A DNA stretch of 36,789 nucleotides from Azospirillum brasilense (lineage in GTDB: Bacteria; Pseudomonadota; Alphaproteobacteria; Rickettsiales; UBA3002): positions 1 to 36,789 of the forward strand of contig QFOX01000013.1 of the NCBI GenBank assembly GCA_003241645.1, in the 5' to 3' direction. Below are positions 31,479 to 36,789 of this stretch, piece after piece. Both the position numbers and the translations under genes were made by a program. Each line of letters begins with the position of its first letter. The stretch's first letter is position 1. The notes beneath the pieces were generated by a model, which saw nothing but the letters and a program-made list of their open reading frames with translations, was not told where the DNA came from and searched no databases.

Positions 31479-34181
31479 TTACGACGCTTTCTTTTTCACG
31501 GCGGGTTTCTTGGCGGCAGCCTTTTTGGGAGCAGCCTTCTTGGCCGGCGCTTTGGCGGCGGCTTTGGGCTCGGCCTTGGCGGTTTTGGCCTTCGCCTTGG
31601 CGGGCGCTTTGGCTTTCTTCGCGCCAGCCTTGGCTTTGCCGCCACCCGACGCGGGCAGCAGGGGCAGGGCTTCCTCCAGCGTGAACTCCTCGGGCACGCT
31701 GCCTTTGGGCAGGGTCACGTTCTTTTTGCCGAACTTGATGTAGGGGCCGTAGCGGCCTTTCAGGATCACGATCTTCTCGCCGGTCTCGGGGTGTTCGCCC
31801 AGCTCCTTCAACGGGGCGGGGGCACCGCCTTTGCCACCGCGTGCGGCTTTCTTCTCGGCGGCCTCGGCGATAAGCGTCACCGCGCGGTTCATGCCCACGG
31901 TGAGCACGTCGTCGCCGGGTTGCAGGTTGGCATAGCCGCCCTGATAGAACAGGTAGGGGCCGAAGCGGCCGATGCTGGCGGTGATCATGTCGCCCGTTTC
32001 GGGGTGGGGGCCCACTTCGCGCGGCAGGCTCAGCAGGGCGAGTGCTTTTTCAAGGTCCACGCTGCTTGGGTGCATGCCTTTGGGCAGGCCGGTGCGCTTG
32101 GGTTTTTTCTCCTCACCCAGCTGCACATACACGCCATACGGCCCTTTGCGCAGGCTCACCACTTCGCCGCTATCGGGGTGGTTGCCCAGCGTTTTGGGGA
32201 ATTCGGTACCTTCCGCACCTTCGGCCCCGTCGGTCGAGGGGGTGTCGCCCCCGGCGGTGAGCTGGCGGGTGTAGTTGCATTCGGGGTAGTTATCGCAGCC
32301 AAGGAAGCTGCCGAATTTGCCGGTCTTCAGGTGCAGTTTTCCGCTGCTGCATTGCGGGCAGATGCGCGCTTTCTGCGCCGCTTCGCCCACGCCGAAAATA
32401 TACGGCTCGAGCAGTTGATCGACCTTCTCCAGCACCTCGGTGATGGTGAGCTTTTTCGAGTCTTCCACGCGGGCGGAGAAATCCGTCCAGAACTGGCGGA
32501 GTTCCTCTTTCCAGTCGCGCTCGCCATCGGCGATGCGGTCGAGGTTTTCCTCCAAGCTGGCGGTGAAGTTATACTCCACGTATTTGTCGAAGAACGACAC
32601 GAGGAACGCGGTGACGATGCGGCCCAGCGGCGCTGCGATGAAGCGGCGCTTCTCCAGCACCACATAACCGCGATCACCCAGCACCGAGATGATGCTCGCA
32701 TAGGTCGACGGACGGCCGATGCCGAGTTCTTCCAAACGCTTGACCAGCGAGGCTTCCGAATAGCGCGGCGGCGGGGTGGTGAAATGCTGGTTCGCATCCA
32801 CCGCGTCGGTCTTCACAGCTTCGCCGACGATCAGCTGCGGCAGGCGCTGGCTGCTTTGCTGTTCCACGTCGTCGTCAGTGGCGTCGTCCTTCTTCTCATC
32901 CTCTTCCAGCACTTCCTGATAGAGGCAAAGGAAGCCGTCGAACTTCAGCACCGAACCGCTGGCGCGCAGGGTGTGCGTGTGGCCGGTATCCTGCAGTTCC
33001 ACGCTCACCTGGTCGTAGACGGCCTGTTCCATCTGGCTGGCCATCATGCGCTTCCAGATGAGGTCATACAGGCGCGCGAATTCGGAATCGGGCGCATGGC
33101 CGATATCGGCGGCGCGGCGGAACAGGTCGGTCGGGCGAATCGCCTCGTGCGCTTCCTGTGCGTTCTTGATCTTGCTTTTGAACACGCGCGGTGCGGCGGG
33201 CACGTATTGCGGGCCGTATTCACGCTCGATAAGGCCGCGCGCTTGCGCGATCGCATCGGTGCTCACCGTTACCCCGTCGGTACGCATGTAGGTGATGAGC
33301 CCTTCTTCGTAGAGCTTTTGCGCCACCTGCATGGTGCGCTTGGCACCGAAGCCCAGCTTGCGGCTGGCTTCCATTTGCAGGGTGGAAGTGGAGAAGGGCG
33401 CATACGGCATGCGGCGCACGGTCTTGGGCGTAATGCTCTGCACGCGGAAGGCGGCGCTTTTCAGCGTGGCTTCCACCTTGCGGGCCTGCGCTTCGGTGGT
33501 GAGGCTGAATTTCTCAAGCTTCTGCCCATCGAACTCGACAAGGCGCGCGGTGAATTTCTGTTTCGTGCCCGCTTCCATGGCGACCGTCAGGTCCCAGTAT
33601 TCACGGCTGATGAAGGTCTCGATCTCCGCTTCGCGCTCGCAGATCAGGCGCAACGCCACCGACTGCACGCGCCCCGCCGAACGCGAGCCGGGCAGCTTGC
33701 GCCACAGCACGGGCGAGAGGTTGAAGCCCACGAGGTAATCCAGCGCACGGCGCGCCTGCTGGGCATTCACCAGATCCATGTCGATGTCGCGCGGATGCTC
33801 GATGGCGTGGGTGACGGCCTTCTTGGTGATCTCGTGGAACACGATGCGTTTGACGCCGATATCCTTGGGCAGTTTCTTGCCTTCCTTCAGCGCTTCCAGA
33901 ACGTGCCACGAAATGGCTTCACCTTCGCGGTCCGGGTCAGTCGCGAGGTAGAGCATGTCGGCGCCCTTCACGGCGCTGGCGATGGCTGCGATCTGCTTCT
34001 TGGAATCGACATCCACCTCGTAATGCATGGTGAAGTCGTTCTCGGGCTCTACCGAGCCATCTTTGCTGGGCAGGTCGCGCACATGGCCGTAGCTGGCCAG
34101 CACGGTGTAATCCTTGCCGAGGTATTTATTGATGGTCTTTGCCTTGGCGGGCGACTCGACGACAACAACAGCGTGGCTCAT
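31479..34181 (-). CDS. topA: DNA topoisomerase I
   Basis: A 900-residue type IA topoisomerase that relaxes negative supercoils. The TOPRIM domain shows VVVESPAKAKTI with Glu9 and DPDREGE at 82-88. The catalytic Tyr298 is in GLITYMRTDGV. A four-Cys zinc motif (CPQC ... CDNYPEC) and several C-terminal repeat modules of the GPYGVYVQLG/GRFGPYLFYQGG/GRYGPYIKFG type follow. The last about 55 residues are a Lys/Ala/Pro tail, longer than in E. coli. The ATG at 34181 (AAGG 7 bases upstream) is preferred to a 22-codon extension. It follows dprA with a 130-base gap that contains palindromes and a promoter-like -10. Confidence 0.97.
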   Translation of the reverse strand: MSHAVVVVESPAKAKTINKYLGKDYTVLASYGHVRDLPSKDGSVEPENDFTMHYEVDVDSKKQIAAIASAVKGADMLYLATDPDREGEAISWHVLEALKEGKKLPKDIGVKRIVFHEITKKAVTHAIEHPRDIDMDLVNAQQARRALDYLVGFNLSPVLWRKLPGSRSAGRVQSVALRLICEREAEIETFISREYWDLTVAMEAGTKQKFTARLVEFDGQKLEKFSLTTEAQARKVEATLKSAAFRVQSITPKTVRRMPYAPFSTSTLQMEASRKLGFGAKRTMQVAQKLYEEGLITYMRTDGVTVSTDAIAQARGLIEREYGPQYVPAAPRVFKSKIKNAQEAHEAIRPTDLFRRAADIGHAPDSEFARLYDLIWKRMMASQMEQAVYDQVSVELQDTGHTHTLRASGSVLKFDGFLCLYQEVLEEDEKKDDATDDDVEQQSSQRLPQLIVGEAVKTDAVDANQHFTTPPPRYSEASLVKRLEELGIGRPSTYASIISVLGDRGYVVLEKRRFIAAPLGRIVTAFLVSFFDKYVEYNFTASLEENLDRIADGERDWKEELRQFWTDFSARVEDSKKLTITEVLEKVDQLLEPYIFGVGEAAQKARICPQCSSGKLHLKTGKFGSFLGCDNYPECNYTRQLTAGGDTPSTDGAEGAEGTEFPKTLGNHPDSGEVVSLRKGPYGVYVQLGEEKKPKRTGLPKGMHPSSVDLEKALALLSLPREVGPHPETGDMITASIGRFGPYLFYQGGYANLQPGDDVLTVGMNRAVTLIAEAAEKKAARGGKGGAPAPLKELGEHPETGEKIVILKGRYGPYIKFGKKNVTLPKGSVPEEFTLEEALPLLPASGGGKAKAGAKKAKAPAKAKAKTAKAEPKAAAKAPAKKAAPKKAAAKKPAVKKKAS

Positions 34182-34226
34182 AGTTATACCTTTACTTTTA
34201 TGAGTCATCGCCCGAATCGCAGCGCG

Positions 34227-34255
34227 ATTATAGGGCGATCCATCCATATTCGCAG
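34227..34255 (-). promoter_or_regulatory. Possible topA promoter
   Basis: On the minus strand TATAAT (34232 to 34227) is a perfect -10, 45 bases upstream of the topA ATG. The hexamer 17 bases upstream, CTGCGA, matches the -35 consensus at only three positions and lies inside a palindrome (ATCCATC 34238-34244, GATGGAT 34255-34261). Confidence 0.45.
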
Positions 34256-34294
34256 ATGGATTCCCCTATAATTTCCTGCGGAAATTCGGGGAAT
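34238..34294. repeat. Chained palindromes between topA and dprA
   Basis: Two adjoining structures. ATCCATC/GATGGAT (34238-34244 and 34255-34261) has a 10-base loop. A nested hairpin follows with outer ATTCCCC/GGGGAAT (34260-34266 and 34288-34294) and inner AATTTCC, TGC, GGAAATT (34270-34286). The GGAATGACA end resembles the ends of the family A elements, so this may be a partial or diverged copy. Confidence 0.6.
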
Positions 34295-34311
34295 GACAGG
34301 GGATTGATACA

Positions 34312-35460
34312 TTACGCTTCATTTGTATACCGTAAACTGACCTTCGCGCCGGGGTGGCGTTGTAGGCTGCCTGCCAGTTCAAATTCAAGTAAAACCGCCA
34401 TCAGCAGATGCGGCGTCAGGCCGGTCATGGCCAGAATATCTTCCACGAAGGCGGGGCTTGCGCCCATGGCGCTGCGCACGGTGTGGCGCGCTTCGGCCAG
34501 CATTTCGTCGCTGGGCTGGGCGGCGGGCGCATCACGGAAACCGCTATGGTCACCCTCGGCGAGTGGTAACTGGCCATAGCTTGCGAGGTTGCCCAGCACG
34601 TCGCGCGCGTTCTCCACCATGGTCGCGCCCTGTTTGATGAGGCCGTTGGTGCCGGTGCAGCGCGGGTCCATGGGCGAGCCGGGCACGGCGAACACTTCGC
34701 GCCCGTAATCGCCCGCGAAATTCGCGGTAATGAGCGAGCCGGATTTGAGGCTGGCTTCCACCACCACGGTGCCGCGCGTCATGCCCGCGATGATGCGGTT
34801 GCGCCCCGGGAAGGAATGCGCGTGCGGTTTCATGCCGAAGGGCATTTCGCTCAGGATCGCGCCGCTTTCGGCGATCTCGGCGAACAGGGCTTCGTTCTCG
34901 GGCGGGTAGATATTGTCGATGCCGCCACCGATGACCGCGACCGTGCCGCTGGCCAGCGCGCCGCGATGCGCGTGCGTGTCGATGCCGCGGGCAAGGCCGG
35001 ACACCACCGTGTAGCCCGCGCCACCCAGTTCATGCGCCAGTTTTTTGGCGAAGGCGCAGCCATTGGCGCTGGCGTTGCGCGCCCCCACCATGCCGATGAG
35101 TTTTTCGTGCGCGAACAGATGCGCGTGGCCGCGCAGCGTTAGCAGCGGCGGCGCATCGGCCACGGTCTGCAGCAGGCGGGGGTATTCCGGCTCACCGAAC
35201 AGCAGCACGCGCGCGCCGAATTTCGTGAGCGCGTCGAACTCGCGCTGGGCTTCGGCTTTGCTGGTGATGGTAATGGGTTTTTTGCGCCCGCCGCGGCGGC
35301 TGATCTCCGGCGCCATGTCGAGGGCTTTGGCCACCGAGCCGCAGAATTTCACCAGCTGGAAGAATGTCATGGGCCCGACATTTTCCGAACGGATCAGGCG
35401 GATCGCATCCACCGGGTCGGTGCCGCGCAAACTGGGGTTGGGAATGAAGCCGAAACTCAT
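34312..35460 (-). CDS. dprA: DNA processing protein DprA
   Basis: A 382-residue DprA/Smf protein that loads RecA on incoming single-stranded DNA during natural transformation and is widespread even in bacteria not known to be competent. The Rossmann-like core shows LIGMVGARNAS, VVSGLARGIDTHAHRGAL, VIGGGIDNIYPPEN and FPGRNRIIAGM with VVVEASLKSGSLITA. The C-terminal about 65 residues form a winged-helix (DML1-type) domain ending in SLQRHPGAKVSL. Its ATG at 35460 overlaps the plsY stop as ATGA. ruvX-plsY-dprA-topA is a common alphaproteobacterial run. Confidence 0.95.
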   Translation of the reverse strand: MSFGFIPNPSLRGTDPVDAIRLIRSENVGPMTFFQLVKFCGSVAKALDMAPEISRRGGRKKPITITSKAEAQREFDALTKFGARVLLFGEPEYPRLLQTVADAPPLLTLRGHAHLFAHEKLIGMVGARNASANGCAFAKKLAHELGGAGYTVVSGLARGIDTHAHRGALASGTVAVIGGGIDNIYPPENEALFAEIAESGAILSEMPFGMKPHAHSFPGRNRIIAGMTRGTVVVEASLKSGSLITANFAGDYGREVFAVPGSPMDPRCTGTNGLIKQGATMVENARDVLGNLASYGQLPLAEGDHSGFRDAPAAQPSDEMLAEARHTVRSAMGASPAFVEDILAMTGLTPHLLMAVLLEFELAGSLQRHPGAKVSLRYTNEA

Positions 35461-36173
35461 GCTTTCTTCCCCTTGCTGAATTTGCTTTCAGTGCCGGTGC
35501 GCAGGCGGCGGATATTCTCGCGGTGCCGCCAGATGCCCACCGCGCTGGCAATGCCCAGCAGCAGGATGATGGGCGAGAACGTGTGCACGGTCACGCTCAG
35601 CGGCAACGTGCCGGGTGCCACGGCGAGTTTTGCGACTGCTAAAAAGAACGGCACGGCCAGCATGGCGACGAGCGAGGCGAGTGATACATAGCGGCTGGCG
35701 CGGAAGGTGAGCAGCCACGACAGGCAGAACACGAGCAGTAACCAGCCATTCAGCGCGGCCAGCCCGCCGAGATAGGTGGCAACACCTTTGCCGCCTTTGA
35801 ACTTCAGCCACGGGGTGTAGCAATGGCCCAGCAGCGCGCCGAGCATGGCCAGCGCAGGCCACACAAGGCCGCTATTGACGCCACCGAACCATTCGGGGTT
35901 CGCGATTTCTACAATCGGCACGCCCATGTGGCGGCTTTTATCATACGCCACGGCCAGCAGCACGGCAGCCGCCCCTTTGCCCGCATCCAGCAGCAGGGTG
36001 GCGAGCGCGACTTTCTTATTGCCGGTGCGCAGCATGTTGGTGGCGCCGATATTGCCGGAGCCAATGGTGCGCGGGTCGGGCAGGCGGCAGGCCTTGGCCA
36101 GCAGCACGCCGGTGGGCACGCTGCCCAAAAGGAAGCTGCCGAGAAGGATCAGAATGCCATCGCTCACGTACAT
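35457..36173 (-). CDS. plsY: Glycerol-3-phosphate acyltransferase PlsY
   Basis: A 238-residue polytopic inner-membrane enzyme that transfers acyl groups from acyl-phosphate to glycerol-3-phosphate, the first step of phospholipid synthesis. Conserved motifs are GSVPTG, DPRTIGSGNIGATNMLRTGNK near 47-66 and WLKFKGGKGVATYLG. Several hydrophobic segments are visible. The ATG at 36173 is preferred to an upstream TTG. It is coupled to dprA by ATGA and lies 46 bases after ruvX. The C-terminus (about 15 residues rich in Lys/Arg) is basic and cytoplasmic. Confidence 0.94.
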   Translation of the reverse strand: MYVSDGILILLGSFLLGSVPTGVLLAKACRLPDPRTIGSGNIGATNMLRTGNKKVALATLLLDAGKGAAAVLLAVAYDKSRHMGVPIVEIANPEWFGGVNSGLVWPALAMLGALLGHCYTPWLKFKGGKGVATYLGGLAALNGWLLLVFCLSWLLTFRASRYVSLASLVAMLAVPFFLAVAKLAVAPGTLPLSVTVHTFSPIILLLGIASAVGIWRHRENIRRLRTGTESKFSKGKKA

Positions 36174-36219
36174 ACGCGTACGAGCGTAGCGGTTCGGTGA
36201 AAATTTCAACAAGCAATTT

Positions 36220-36714
36220 TTAATGTGCCTGCTTGTGCATGGCCAGCCCGTCCAGCACGCCTTGAAGGATGTAGCTGGCCGCCAGCTTGTCCACCAGCAC
36301 GTCGCGGCGGGCGCGGCTCAGGTCGGCTTCTTTTTCCATCATGCGCACCACGGCCTGCGTGCTCATGCGTTCGTCCCACAGTAATAGCGGCAGGGTGAAT
36401 TCCTCCTGCAGGTTGCGGGCGAAGGCGCGGGTGGCCTGTGCGCGGGGGCCGGGCGTGCCGTCCATGTTCAGCGGGTAGCCAATGACGATGCCGACCACGT
36501 CCTGCCCCTCCAGCATGGCGGAAAGCGCGGCTTTGTCGGCGCTCCATTTCTTACGCATGACGGTGAGGTCGGGGCTTGCGACCAGCCGGGTGGCGTCGCT
36601 CACCGCCACGCCGATGGTGGTGCTGCCCACATCCAGCGCCACGAGGCGGCCGAGGGGTGGCAGGGCGGCGGCGAAGTCGGGCAGCGAGTAAAAGGGGGGA
36701 AGGGGTGCGTTCAT
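36220..36714 (-). CDS. ruvX: Putative pre-16S rRNA nuclease / Holliday junction resolvase-like RuvX
   Basis: A 164-residue YqgF family protein with an RNase H-like fold, involved in 16S rRNA 5'-end maturation. Visible motifs are LVALDVGSTTIGVAVSD, VIGYPLNMDGTPGPRAQ, LLWDERMST and the terminal DVLVDKLAASYILQGVLD. The ATG at 36714 has GGAG five bases upstream; an ATG at 36732 lies within the palindromic element and is rejected. First gene of the ruvX-plsY-dprA run in this window. Confidence 0.92.
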   Translation of the reverse strand: MNAPLPPFYSLPDFAAALPPLGRLVALDVGSTTIGVAVSDATRLVASPDLTVMRKKWSADKAALSAMLEGQDVVGIVIGYPLNMDGTPGPRAQATRAFARNLQEEFTLPLLLWDERMSTQAVVRMMEKEADLSRARRDVLVDKLAASYILQGVLDGLAMHKQAH

Positions 36715-36727
36715 ACTTTCTCCATAC

Positions 36728-36789
36728 GTCATTCCAGCGAAAGCTGGAATCTATCTTTGCATCGATAAATGGATTCCAGCTTTCGCTGG
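36728..36789. repeat. Palindromic element, family A, cut by the window end
   Basis: CCAGCGAAAGCTGGAATC (36734-36751) pairs perfectly with the 18 bases at 36772-36789, where the window ends. The preceding GTCATT suggests the true repeat extends a few bases further. Same plan as the element at 11806 (self-complementary arms around a short centre), with a different arm core (CCAGCGAAAGCTGG instead of CCTGCGGAAGCAGG). Confidence 0.75.

Noticed and set aside
31425..34271. A very long plus-strand open frame opposite topA (and similar ones opposite virB4, uvrA and leuC)
   Set aside because: These frames mirror the codon pattern of well-identified genes on the other strand, have Gly/His/Arg-biased composition and no ribosome-binding site. 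They are a by-product of high GC at third positions.

Overview
The window is a GC-rich stretch of an alphaproteobacterial chromosome. The evidence is a set of conserved housekeeping blocks: ffh/rpsP/rimM/trmD/rplS/leuC, xseB/ispA/tlyA, uvrA divergent from ssb, dapF/mtaB/ftsY, and ruvX/plsY/dprA/topA. It also carries an NDUFS4-type complex I accessory subunit, and its DapF has CGNA and CGSA active-site variants. A VirB3-VirB4-(VirB6)x3 type IV secretion cluster and a DUF2610-like protein recall Rickettsiales and other host-associated or predatory alphaproteobacteria, but the base composition is far more GC-rich than classical Rickettsia. I cannot name the genus. No tRNA, rRNA, transposase, CRISPR array or prophage gene is visible.

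Layout. 1-2.0 kb (minus): three tandem RDD-family membrane proteins. 2.0-10.4 kb: the minus-strand translation/secretion block ffh, rpsP, a 22-codon small ORF, rimM, trmD, rplS and leuC, ending in a four-helix-bundle protein with a repetitive basic tail. Two plus-strand genes sit inside this block: an orphan helical protein and a membrane-anchored J-protein. 10.4-13.4 kb (plus): xseB, ispA, tlyA and two small unknowns; dxs, often found between ispA and tlyA, is absent. 13.4-18.6 kb: uvrA (minus), a small orphan, ssb and dapF (plus), and a small orphan (minus). 18.7-20.9 kb: mtaB and ftsY, overlapping by ATGA.

21.0-28.5 kb is the accessory highlight. A near-consensus sigma-70 promoter, overlapped by an upstream terminator, drives virB3, virB4, three virB6 paralogues and a small lipoprotein, with junctions that overlap or nearly touch. 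All three VirB6 proteins begin with a Sec signal peptide followed by a QTPP-like mature start. Converging on this operon is a minus-strand pair: a DUF2610-like protein and a 710-residue protein of unknown function with Gln-, Ser-, His- and Gly-rich C-terminal segments. The latter is a candidate machine component or substrate. No virB8-B11 or virD4 gene is in the window, so the apparatus must be completed elsewhere if it is functional.

31.1-36.7 kb (minus): ruvX, plsY, dprA, topA and the NDUFS4-like gene. At least two families of dispersed palindromic elements lie exactly at gene edges (ispA/tlyA, tlyA/membrane protein, ssb/dapF, upstream of ruvX). They supply start-site surroundings or C-terminal codons to the neighbouring genes. 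The region between xseB and ffh holds a Fur-box-like palindrome next to a strong minus-strand terminator, a possible small regulatory RNA.

The longest stretch without an assigned protein gene is 10286-10571 (286 bases), covered by the Fur-like site, the candidate RNA and the terminator. All functional names come from recognising motifs by eye; no database search was possible.
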